Positions 1 to 5,980 are shown, numbered from the stretch's first letter. The stretch: DNA of 9,753 nt from Candidatus Heimdallarchaeota archaeon (GCA_027016475.1 JALUTL010000302.1:1-9753), one strand, 5' to 3'. Notes: generated from the letters alone by a model not told the origin. A program made the numbers and translations.

Positions 1-26
1 ATATAGGCTTCTATAAATTGTACCAG

Positions 27-737
27 TTATGCACCTAATGTATTCCAAAAAATTGCCCGCAATGCTATTGCACCAATTTTATTGCTAAAATCAGATGACG
101 CTCGCATGGTTAATGGAAAAATAACTGTAGCCAGTCCAGCCACTAAAGTGAAACCATGATATGCTGTTTCAGAATTACTCCATGCCAAAAACAAAGAAAC
201 TGACGGATCCAAAACTATCTTTTTATAACGGACAAATCTATTTAACCAATAGAACTTAGAAAAGCTAATCAACATGGAAACAATGTTTGCACCAAAAATT
301 GCATCAATCTTTTGATCAAATGCAAACACTTGTTTTCCTGAAGCTTCTGTCAGTTCCATGATTTTATTGGCTTCACAGCGGAGCATACAATGATTGTTAG
401 ATTTGGAAATGCTGATCATTTCTGCCAACACATCCCACGAAACTATCTTTCCATAGTATTGGACTCCTTCAACGGAACTGTGTCCCACATAGATGATTGG
501 CCCCTTGAAGGCCACAATCCTGTCGTATGCAGAGAAATCCACGACACGAGCGCGAGGAAAGTTCGACTTCAGTTTCGTAATGGCAGTCATCTCCTCCACG
601 GAACCTCCGAACTGCATCACAAGGGGTGAGACGGCAGTGTTCGAAACGTCGAAGGTATCGGCGAGCAAGGGGGCAACCCCGGACATCACCAAAATACCTA
701 TGAAGAACAAACCGGTGAAATGCTTTATTGAAAGCAT
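27..737 (-). CDS. Secreted/membrane protein with caspase- or gingipain-like His...Cys pattern
   Basis: 236 aa. Residues 10-26 form a hydrophobic signal peptide or anchor ending near LLAD. The middle has a hydrophobic strand, IIYVGHSS (His86), then a Gly-rich turn, SWDVLAEMI, and a second strand ending CMLRCEAN (Cys117, Cys121). Strand-GHxS-helix-strand-Cys is the order seen in caspase-fold peptidases (clostripain/gingipain clan). A catalytic role is inferred from this pattern only. The sequence after the second strand differs from the usual small-residue Cys motif, so the protein may be inactive or only related in fold. Hydrophobic stretches near residues 150-160 and 198-217 suggest further membrane contact. 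No Shine-Dalgarno site precedes the ATG, but a T-rich TATA-like stretch lies about 20 nt upstream, so a leaderless transcript is plausible. The upstream neighbour on the same strand ends 120 bases away. Confidence 0.75.
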   Translation of the reverse strand: MLSIKHFTGLFFIGILVMSGVAPLLADTFDVSNTAVSPLVMQFGGSVEEMTAITKLKSNFPRARVVDFSAYDRIVAFKGPIIYVGHSSVEGVQYYGKIVSWDVLAEMISISKSNNHCMLRCEANKIMELTEASGKQVFAFDQKIDAIFGANIVSMLISFSKFYWLNRFVRYKKIVLDPSVSLFLAWSNSETAYHGFTLVAGLATVIFPLTMRASSDFSNKIGAIALRAIFWNTLGA

Positions 738-857
738 GAGTTATGGGAAAAATAAAAAAAACTTTTCGGTTGTGACGAAAAAAAGTGGGAAAAGATATCA
801 ATGAAATTCCGAAACATGAACAAAAAACAATGATTATCATTTGTGAAAATTAGAGTT
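738..857 (-). promoter_or_regulatory. Intergenic leader with T-rich TATA-like element
   Basis: These 120 bases separate the two minus-strand genes. Read on the minus strand, a run of eight T, then A, then five T (about 748-761) lies about 12-24 bases before the ATG at 737. No GGAGG-type site is visible. This could be an AT-rich TATA element for a leaderless or short-leader transcript, or a T-rich terminator for the upstream gene ending at 858. The sequence cannot distinguish the two. Confidence 0.3.
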
Positions 858-1328
858 TCAAAAGTGAATTTCCGCAAAATCCAACAGCCTAGGCACATAC
901 GTGACATAGGCATAAAGGCTGGCCAAAAAGGAAATCCCAATGAAAATGCTTGGATAAAGAAATGTAAAAGTCCCTGTGACAAAAATATGAAGCAACCCAA
1001 TCAAAAGACCATAGATGCCAACCGATTCCAGCAACACAAAGGCAATCACCATCAGACCAAATGACGAACCCAAGTTTTCCTTGGTGGGATCTCTCTCCGT
1101 ATAGACCAGTGCCCTAGGAATAAAGTACAGAAAGGCTATGCCGATTTCAATTGGAGCAATCAACAATAGAAGCACTGGCAATAGCGTATCAAAGGTCGAA
1201 TCCGGCTGTGAAGCAACTCGACTGGTTGAAGACAATAAACTCAAAAGTAGCAAATAAACCAATGGAAAAACTGTCAATGACAAAAATACAATGCGGTAAC
1301 CACTCACTGAAGATTCTCTACTCTCCAT
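858..1328 (-). CDS. Four-helix membrane protein, unrecognised family
   Basis: 156 aa when started at the ATG at 1328. The frame is open to 1391, but the 1328 ATG has GGAGGGG on the minus strand (1339-1333), about 6 bases upstream of the start when measured from the GGAGG core. It also gives a short polar N-terminus (MESRESS) before the first helix, so it is preferred. Four hydrophobic segments are visible, starting YRIVFLSLTVF, TLLPVLLLLIAP, SFGLMVIAFVLLESVGIY and FLYPSIFIGISFLAS. The third carries LLESVGIYGLLIGLL, which resembles the ion-binding helix of V/A-type ATP synthase c/K subunits (Glu within a Gly-rich helix). The rest does not fit that family, so this is probably convergent. Segment 2 also contains a buried Glu (APIEIGIAF). 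Function unknown. It may be co-transcribed with the downstream protease-like gene. Confidence 0.7.
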   Translation of the reverse strand: MESRESSVSGYRIVFLSLTVFPLVYLLLLSLLSSTSRVASQPDSTFDTLLPVLLLLIAPIEIGIAFLYFIPRALVYTERDPTKENLGSSFGLMVIAFVLLESVGIYGLLIGLLHIFVTGTFTFLYPSIFIGISFLASLYAYVTYVPRLLDFAEIHF

Positions 1329-1332
1329 AAAT

Positions 1333-1339
1333 CCCCTCC
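1333..1339 (-). promoter_or_regulatory. Shine-Dalgarno site deciding the start at 1328
   Basis: Minus-strand GGAGGGG lies 4-6 bases ahead of ATG (1328-1326). It favours this start over the longer reading frame that begins at 1391, whose N-terminus (MRAIVVSDLGNVFECFCW) has no comparable site. Confidence 0.65.
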
Positions 1340-1449
1340 AACAAAAACATTCAAAAACATTGCCCAAATCCGAAACAACTATAGCCCTCACTCAATCATC
1401 TAAAATCACCAAAAACAATCACCTATCAAAACAACAACATCGAAACATT

Positions 1450-1459
1450 TTTCTAAATC
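1450..1459 (+). promoter_or_regulatory. Probable TATA box of the tRNA gene
   Basis: TTTCTAAAT lies about 25-33 bases before the first base of the tRNA at 1484, preceded by a purine-containing stretch (CGAAACA) that could act as a BRE. This is the expected spacing for an archaeal TBP/TFB promoter with initiation a few bases ahead of the mature 5' end. Confidence 0.45.
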
Positions 1460-1483
1460 AAAATACCATCTCCATTCAGAAAT

Positions 1484-1587
1484 AGCCCTGTGGTGTAGTG
1501 GCCAATCATAGCGGACTTTGGATCCGTTGACCCCGGTTCAAAAACCCTTATCCTGTGGGCTGAGGCTTGAAATTCCGGGCAGGGCTA
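1484..1587 (+). tRNA. tRNA-Gln(UUG) with intron in the T-loop
   Basis: Seven perfect acceptor pairs join 1484-1490 (AGCCCTG) to 1580-1586 (CAGGGCT), with discriminator A1587. The D-arm is 1493-1509, with G10-T13 pairing weakly to TCAT and GG in the loop. The anticodon stem is 1511-1515/1523-1527 with loop CTTTGGA, so the anticodon is TTG at 1518-1520 and it reads CAA (Gln). The variable loop is four bases (TGAC). The T-stem CCCGG (1532-1536) pairs perfectly with CCGGG (1575-1579), but its loop is 38 bases instead of 7. Removing 1543-1573 gives the standard TTCAAAT loop and a 73-nt tRNA. CCA is not encoded. The overall sequence matches the archaeal tRNA-Gln pattern that starts AGCCC and has GTGTAGTGGCC in the D-arm. 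Confidence 0.93.
1543..1573 (+). other. tRNA intron at canonical position 59/60 (bulge-helix-bulge)
   Basis: A 4-bp central helix forms between TTCA (1537-1540, exon) and TGAA (1568-1571, intron). It is flanked by a 3-nt bulge AAA (1541-1543) and a 3-nt bulge ATT (1572-1574). Cutting after the second base of each bulge, as the archaeal splicing endonuclease does, leaves TTCAAA joined to T, exactly a 7-base T-loop. The intron's inner helix pairs CCTTA (1546-1550) with TGAGG (1561-1565) around a 10-nt loop, plus A1544-T1567 beyond a C-C mismatch. Confidence 0.85.
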
Positions 1588-1607
1588 TTTTTGACATTCT
1601 TATTTTT
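1588..1607 (+). terminator. Oligo-T terminator after the tRNA
   Basis: TTTTT directly after the discriminator (1588-1592) and a second TTTTT at 1603-1607 match the oligo-T tracts at which archaeal RNA polymerase terminates. Confidence 0.55.
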
Positions 1608-1944
1608 GAGATACGTCATAAGAGCTACTCATATCGAATTTATTTTTCAAACCAGGATTTTCTTCTGGAAATGCTGGCCCTTTGTATGTTTTTTCTGCTG
1701 TGATCTGGGCTTCCGCAGACATGTTTCTGTATTTGAGGTCTCATTAGCAGGGGATGGGTTGTAAATTGATTTCTGAAAAAGACGATAGGAAAGATGTAAC
1801 TTGATAATGTTTTGAACCTGATTGAGATGTCGGAGCTGTCGGGAGCAAAACTGTTGTTTTGGATGCTATGGTCTATTGGATTTGATTCTTGACTATTTTC
1901 TTTTCAAAATAATTCCACGCTACACACATGTAAAAAATACGAAA

Positions 1945-1954
1945 TATTTATAAA
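1945..1954 (+). promoter_or_regulatory. Strong archaeal TATA box
   Basis: TATTTATAAA, containing the ideal TTTATAAA core at 1947-1954, is preceded by the purine-rich GAAA. Transcription would be expected to start near 1978-1982. If it drives the operon at 2133, the leader is about 150 bases, unusually long for an archaeon and enough for RNA structure. The core is almost symmetrical, so direction is uncertain. Confidence 0.5.
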
Positions 1955-2024
1955 ACATTTTTATTGAAACATTTGTTTTAATAAAATCGTGTTAAGACAG
2001 TATGGTGGTTTACTATTTTCAAAT

Positions 2025-2038
2025 TCCTGTTTTCAGGA
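2025..2038. repeat. Small hairpin TCCTG-TTTT-CAGGA
   Basis: Five perfect pairs enclose a TTTT tetraloop, followed by AAGGAG at 2040-2045, which is not followed by a usable start codon. It lies within the probable operon leader. Confidence 0.4.
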
Positions 2039-2048
2039 CAAGGAGTTT

Positions 2049-2077
2049 TAGTATACTACATTCTTGTAACTAGTATA
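2049..2077. promoter_or_regulatory. Palindrome TAGTATACTA and repeated TAGTATA, possible operator
   Basis: TAGTATACTA at 2049-2058 is a perfect 10-base palindrome. TAGTATA recurs at 2071-2077, 22 bases downstream, which is roughly two helical turns. This spacing would suit a dimeric regulator bound on one DNA face ahead of the operon. No regulator is encoded in the window. Confidence 0.3.
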
Positions 2078-2132
2078 ACCGCCCGCAGATGTAATTCACA
2101 AAAAAAAATAACCGCTGTCTTAATTTAATCAG

Positions 2133-2390
2133 GTGAAGCACCAAAGCATTTTGTTACAGGTTTTGCTTCTTGCAATGTTGATCTTCACTCAGGTTCATGC
2201 GGTATATGAACGTTCGAATGATCAATATTTGCATGTTGACCAAGGTGTTGAATACTCATGGACATTTGAAATCGAGGAAATCAATTCAAATGGGGACAAT
2301 TTGAATGAGAGCATTGCAGTTGTTCCTTCGGTCGTTTTCAACACTTCCGTAGAATCATATCTGTTCGACCTTACTATTGTCATCTATTAG
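2133..2390 (+). CDS. Secreted surface glycoprotein-like protein, N-terminal fragment before in-frame TAG
   Basis: GTG start, then a clear signal peptide (positive VKH, hydrophobic LLQVLLLAMLIFTQ, cleavage near VHA). The fragment reads to a TAG at 2388-2390. Immediately after the TAG the same frame continues with coding-like, sequon-rich sequence (LNTTNNTFEDAYSY, 2391-2432), then needs a -1 shift to join the reading frame ending at 3130. Adding one T to TTT at 2432-2434 gives SYFNQLNSTVDANEV without a break. I therefore take 2133-3130 as one gene of about 330 residues, interrupted by one nonsense codon and one frameshift. No Shine-Dalgarno site precedes the GTG. Family not recognised. It is the first gene of the operon with 3123-5976 and 5988-7001. 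Confidence 0.6.
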   Translation: MKHQSILLQVLLLAMLIFTQVHAVYERSNDQYLHVDQGVEYSWTFEIEEINSNGDNLNESIAVVPSVVFNTSVESYLFDLTIVIY

Positions 2391-2509
2391 TTGAACACGA
2401 CAAACAATACATTTGAGGATGCATATTCGTATTTAATCAGCTCAACTCTACTGTTGATGCAAATGAAGTATTTTCATCCTCATATGAGTTTCCGTTCTGG
2501 GATCCAGGG

Positions 2510-3130
2510 TTGTTTCAGGTTAATGTAAGTATAATGGACCGCTCAGCATTTGAGTTCATTGAGCATTCACAAAATGTCACGCTTGAAGGTGCCATCTCGA
2601 GTGATCCGTATGTGCTTTACTATTTTTCTGACTTCATAGATACTGACGGGAACGGATGTAATGATTCAATTGAACTCTATTTTTCATTTCTGAACTACAA
2701 CATCTCGGGCGATTTGTTGATTTCCCTTACTGTTTTCAACTCAACGGGAAACGTGACCGCCAATGTAGAAGAGGTTCTCAATGTTGGTAACTTCTATTCA
2801 TTTACGGAATGGCGTTACCTGTTTAGTGCACCTAGTGTGGAAACATTTACCTTGAATTTTACGGTATTTGACAGTAGTGGCATTATTCTTACGCAGAATT
2901 CTAAATGGACTGCCAATTGCACCGTTGAAACTTTTGATGCGACCAGCTTTTTAAATGAGACCCGAGAACCGATAAGAGTCTCTAGTAATCTTACAGAAAT
3001 CGCTATCAATACAACAGCTACCAGGACTTTTGTCCTTTCACTTCCGATCATGTCCATGGCCACTGTGGTTCTTGCGTTTTCGGGAGTGACAATGATGCAT
3101 ACCGCAAGGAGAATGAAGAGAAATGACTAA
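2510..3130 (+). CDS. C-terminal part of the surface glycoprotein-like protein, membrane-anchored
   Basis: The frame is open from 2417. The TTG at 2510 is only the first start-like codon and is probably not a real start, because coding-like sequence (NQLNSTVDANEVFSSSYEF) precedes it. The chain has FIDTDGNGCNDSIEL, a DxDxNG calcium-loop-like motif, in a beta-rich sequence. Sequons are very dense (NVS, NVT, NDS, NIS, NST, NVT, NFT, NCT, NET, NLT, NTT), indicating an exported glycoprotein. The C-terminus is a transmembrane helix (LPIMSMATVVLAFSGV) followed by a positive tail (RRMKRND), so the body faces outside. The stop overlaps the next gene's ATG (ATGACTAA, 3123-3130), showing translational coupling. 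Confidence 0.65.
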   Translation: MFQVNVSIMDRSAFEFIEHSQNVTLEGAISSDPYVLYYFSDFIDTDGNGCNDSIELYFSFLNYNISGDLLISLTVFNSTGNVTANVEEVLNVGNFYSFTEWRYLFSAPSVETFTLNFTVFDSSGIILTQNSKWTANCTVETFDATSFLNETREPIRVSSNLTEIAINTTATRTFVLSLPIMSMATVVLAFSGVTMMHTARRMKRND

Positions 3131-4376
3131 AAAATTCATCAATTCACGAAACATCAGAGGATTGATTGTTCTCCTGTTTTTGGTACAGTTTGGTTTCCTT
3201 GTTCTTCCGCATTCAGGTTATGGAAATCCAAACGAGAACGCAAATAACGGACTTCCCTCTCAGGATGGCAAGCTGAAGTTACACCAATCATTGACGGATC
3301 AGCTTACCAAAAAGGAAAAGGAGGTGGCTGCAAAATACCCTAAACTGAACACGGATCAAAGGGTTCCTCCATTAAAACAGGGAGATAAAATGCAACTGGC
3401 TTGGACCAGGGAGTTTTATGCTGTAACACGTCCGATCTATTATAAAGACGGTTTTGATTCGCGAGATTACCGATCCACTTATCTAATGGAGGGTCATTGT
3501 GATTTGGAGAAGAACTATTGCCAAGAAAAGTTTAAAGATGGCTATGCACGTAACTATGAAGGTGGGAGACACGAAATAATCACTGTAGGGGATTTTCTTA
3601 GTACTGGTAAGGATTTGCGTGTCCGTGTCTACAGAGATTATACCAATCCCACTAAGGGTTACATCAGTACTTTTGTTCGCATAAATTTAGAGGAATTGCA
3701 GAACAATAACAACTGGAAAACTATTGCATCGAATTTGCTTCTTCTCCCAAGGAATGATTATGCCATGGTAACTCCTGTAGCCGTCAATGTTGACAATGAT
3801 GAGTCAGATGAGCTTTTGTTGCTAAAGCATAATCCCCGTACCGTAAATCAAATAGAATGGTTTAGATTTGATATTTATAGAGAGTGGGGGCTTATTTTTT
3901 GGAAAAGGCAATATAATTATTGGATATCTATACCAGTGCATTCAACTTTTTCATATTTATTTTCATATAGTACGTGTGCCAACCTGCGGACATTCTGGGG
4001 TGACCCTCATACAAGATATTGTTTTGACCATAGGTTAAAATTTTATACTGAAGCTGTAAGATTTGACGCAAATGGTGATGGACGCGATGAAGTTATTCTT
4101 CGGGCCCTAAGGTACTATGCTTGGGAACCGAACTATAACAAATGGAGTGCACAGAGTATTATATTGCAACAGGAGGGATTTGGTTGGAAACAAATGAATT
4201 ATCCTGGGAAGCTTCTCAACCCTTACATAATCAATTTGGACAATGATCCAGGAGATGAAATCGTTTGGTACAGACCAACTGACGGGTCATACATTGTTTT
4301 TGACTGGACTGGTACAAGGTTTGATCAAAAATCTACCACTTATACAATAAACCATGCTATCTGCCATTTGCTATAG
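3123..4376 (+). CDS. Secreted FG-GAP/VCBS-like calcium-motif protein, N-terminal part of a frameshifted gene
   Basis: 417 aa as written. Signal peptide or anchor at residues about 11-33 (GLIVLLFLVQFGFLVL, then a Gly/Asn-rich linker). Three calcium-type loops of the FG-GAP/VCBS kind are visible: NVDNDESDE (from Asp224), FDANGDGRDEV (from Asp315) and NLDNDPGDEI (from Asp373), each followed by a hydrophobic strand as in beta-propeller blades. Paired cysteines (126/133 and 285/300) suggest disulfides outside the cell. The frame ends at TAG 4374-4376, but the next blade motif (FAIADANGDEKMEIY) lies in the -1 frame right at that point. Adding one A to the A5 run at 4327-4331 gives DQKIYHLYNKPCYLPFAIADANGD. 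The true product therefore continues to 5976, about 951 residues in all. The start overlaps the upstream stop by 8 bases. Confidence 0.7.
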   Translation: MTKKFINSRNIRGLIVLLFLVQFGFLVLPHSGYGNPNENANNGLPSQDGKLKLHQSLTDQLTKKEKEVAAKYPKLNTDQRVPPLKQGDKMQLAWTREFYAVTRPIYYKDGFDSRDYRSTYLMEGHCDLEKNYCQEKFKDGYARNYEGGRHEIITVGDFLSTGKDLRVRVYRDYTNPTKGYISTFVRINLEELQNNNNWKTIASNLLLLPRNDYAMVTPVAVNVDNDESDELLLLKHNPRTVNQIEWFRFDIYREWGLIFWKRQYNYWISIPVHSTFSYLFSYSTCANLRTFWGDPHTRYCFDHRLKFYTEAVRFDANGDGRDEVILRALRYYAWEPNYNKWSAQSIILQQEGFGWKQMNYPGKLLNPYIINLDNDPGDEIVWYRPTDGSYIVFDWTGTRFDQKSTTYTINHAICHLL

Positions 4377-4563
4377 CAGATGCCAACGGTGACGAAAAAA
4401 TGGAAATTTATTGCAAAGGTGACTGGAGAAATGTCAACAGCCCATTAAAAATCTATTCATTCCCTGAACTTCATACATTACTGAAAGAAACCAGCATATT
4501 GACAAGACGACCAGGTTTTTTGCGCTTCCGGATCACGGGTTTAAGCCGCTTGATAATATATTT
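4377..4563 (+). pseudogene. Middle of the FG-GAP gene, in a different frame between two -1 shifts
   Basis: Codons at 4367-4516 read PFAIADANGDEKMEIYCKGDW and onward to FPELHTLLKETS, a propeller-like blade in frame with neither flank. A second -1 shift is needed before 4564. The most likely place is the T6 run at 4516-4521, where one added T gives GFFALPDHGFKPLDNIFVADFDEDTEYEV. A shift earlier, between 4468 and 4490, is also possible because the next frame already looks coding-like there (TERNQHIDKTTRFF). This is not a separate gene. Confidence 0.6.
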
Positions 4564-5976
4564 GTGGCTGACTTTGATGAGGACACGGAATATGAGGTTC
4601 TCGAAACCCGTGGGTCTACTATCATTCGATATGATCTTTTCAAGCAAGAAGTCTGCGACAGCGCTAAAGATAGTGATTTCAAAGAAACCTTTAAAAGCAA
4701 AAAATGCAAGTTAGGCAAGGTTAGTATCTGGTCTTCAAATGTAATTAAATTGCTTGATTTCCCTGAAAAATATGAAACTAAAGAAAAAGGGCCATGTCCA
4801 CATGAGCGTGATGGGTGTTTCCATAGACAGGATGTTCATAAAATAATTCATGTTGCCATGGGCAATTTCAAGGGAAGGATTGAACTTGAGCATGTTAGAA
4901 CCCAGTACAAAACAATAGACGTTACACCACTGGTCGTTATGGCAGCTCCTCCTTACAAACAGGGCATTTCCCAAAACATTGATGACACCTCGACAACCTT
5001 TGGCAAATCCAAATCATCTTCAAGGTCAACAACGGAATCCTACGGATTTTCGGTTGAGGCAAGTGTGAGGGCTGGTTTTAACATGGAAGTTAATGCCCTT
5101 TTCTTAAAGACTGCAGAGTTTGAGTCTAGCATATCGGTCTTTGGTGGAGGTGGAACAGATTTTTCCAAAGGTGAGACACACGCCGTCATTACTGAGAGGA
5201 CATATGATTCTGGATCGCAAGATTCCGTTATCTTCCTTTGGGCCTATGGGATTCAATCCACCTATAAAGTAAAGAAGCATCCTGATCCAGCAAACATCGG
5301 AAAAGAGGTGTTTTATTGGAAACCCTTGGAAGCTGAGGAATTCAAGGTACAGGTTGACTATTTCGACGAAAACTTCCCTCAATACAATATTAGGTCACTT
5401 CTTAAACACAAGGTTGGTGACCCAACAACCTACATGAGAAAAACTGATCCGAACTTTCCAAAAGACAATCCAGAGACTGTAGATGATGGGGTGTTCATGA
5501 CTCCCATGTCAACTGTTTCTCAGGGAACGGGCACACAAAGCATATCAATAACCCTATCCGAGGAATTTACAGATGAAACGTCATGGAATGCATATGTAGG
5601 TGTTGGAGCCAGTGCCAGAATTCAGAAAGCGGTAGTTTTTGTTGAAACAGAAGTAAGTGCCCAAGCAAACTTTGCTGGAAGTACGACCACTGCCCATGGC
5701 AAGGATCTAATCTATTCGGCAACAGTTGGTGCCATAGAAGACAAATGGGAGTTTGAAAACTACAATTACAAATATGGCTTGGTTGTGTATACGGACAAGC
5801 TCAAGCATTTAACTTCTAAAGAAGAGCTTACCGTCGAGGTGATAAACTACTATGTCGACATTCCACCAACCTACGGCAGGATAACTAATCCACGGGCTGC
5901 TCAAGGTACCGCTGCCGCAACAGGTGTAGTTGCCACAGGCTCTGCTGTTGCCGGCAAGAAGGAGAAATGCTGTTAG
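4564..5976 (+). CDS. C-terminal part of the FG-GAP protein with duplicated pore-former/adhesin-like beta modules
   Basis: 470 aa as written. The GTG at 4564 lies inside a blade motif (IFVADFDEDTEYEV) and is not a real start; the frame is open upstream into the T6 run. A further FG-GAP-like motif is HVAMGNFKGR (nt 4849 on). After VVMAAPPYKQG come two similar modules, nt about 4981-5160 and 5557-5742. Each has a Ser/Thr-rich stretch, an alternating strand (ESYGFSVEASVRAG; SWNAYVGVGASAR), then Val/Glu-rich strands and a Gly-rich turn. Amphipathic Ser/Thr beta-hairpins of this kind occur in aerolysin/ETX-MTX2 pore formers. That resemblance is inferred from pattern, not a confirmed match. Cysteines (CPHERDGC and an upstream pair) fit extracellular disulfides. 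The chain ends with an Ala/Gly-rich tail and KKEKCC. Confidence 0.7.
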   Translation: MADFDEDTEYEVLETRGSTIIRYDLFKQEVCDSAKDSDFKETFKSKKCKLGKVSIWSSNVIKLLDFPEKYETKEKGPCPHERDGCFHRQDVHKIIHVAMGNFKGRIELEHVRTQYKTIDVTPLVVMAAPPYKQGISQNIDDTSTTFGKSKSSSRSTTESYGFSVEASVRAGFNMEVNALFLKTAEFESSISVFGGGGTDFSKGETHAVITERTYDSGSQDSVIFLWAYGIQSTYKVKKHPDPANIGKEVFYWKPLEAEEFKVQVDYFDENFPQYNIRSLLKHKVGDPTTYMRKTDPNFPKDNPETVDDGVFMTPMSTVSQGTGTQSISITLSEEFTDETSWNAYVGVGASARIQKAVVFVETEVSAQANFAGSTTTAHGKDLIYSATVGAIEDKWEFENYNYKYGLVVYTDKLKHLTSKEELTVEVINYYVDIPPTYGRITNPRAAQGTAAATGVVATGSAVAGKKEKCC

Positions 5977-5980
5977 GAGG
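5975..5980 (+). promoter_or_regulatory. Shine-Dalgarno AGGAGG overlapping the upstream stop codon
   Basis: AGGAGG shares its first two bases with the TAG ending the FG-GAP gene and sits 7 bases before ATG 5988. This identifies 5988, rather than the ATG at 5967, as the start of the next gene and couples the two genes translationally. Confidence 0.8.

Larger units (their letters stand above)
1992..2123. repeat. Inverted repeat pair TTAAGACAG / CTGTCTTAA bounding 132 bases
   Basis: TTAAGACAG at 1992-2000 is perfectly complementary to CTGTCTTAA at 2115-2123. Inside it, GGTGGTTTACTA (2004-2015) is nearly complementary to TAGTATAACCGCC (2071-2083), with one bulge and one G-T pair. The element could be a folded leader or a small non-autonomous insertion. 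A 9-base match alone is expected fairly often by chance in a region this size. Confidence 0.3.
1593..2132. other. About 540 bases without a recognisable gene
   Basis: Only short reading frames exist here, and none has coding character, a start signal or a recognisable motif. The left part (1593-1930) shows nothing definite: no tRNA fold, and no C/D-box pair I can defend. The right part (1930-2132) is strongly AT-rich. It holds a perfect TATA box, a CCTG-TTTT-CAGG hairpin, a 10-bp palindrome, a repeated TAGTATA and a pair of 9-base inverted repeats. This is best read as the regulatory region or long leader of the downstream operon. Confidence 0.5.

Noticed and set aside
858..1391. Longer version of the four-helix protein starting at 1391
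   Set aside because: The extra N-terminus has no ribosome site, whereas the ATG at 1328 has a strong GGAGGGG.
1518..1764. Two short plus-strand reading frames over and after the tRNA
   Set aside because: They start inside the tRNA or its intron, have no ribosome site and no coding-like sequence.
2388..2390. TAG as a pyrrolysine codon
   Set aside because: Three neighbouring genes end normally in TAG and the same gene also has a frame break, so mutation or error is simpler. Only a genome-level check for pyl genes could revive it.
4400..4714. 104-residue protein in the third frame
   Set aside because: Its first half is the middle of the FG-GAP gene; its second half overlaps the next coding frame and loses all family character after about 4516.
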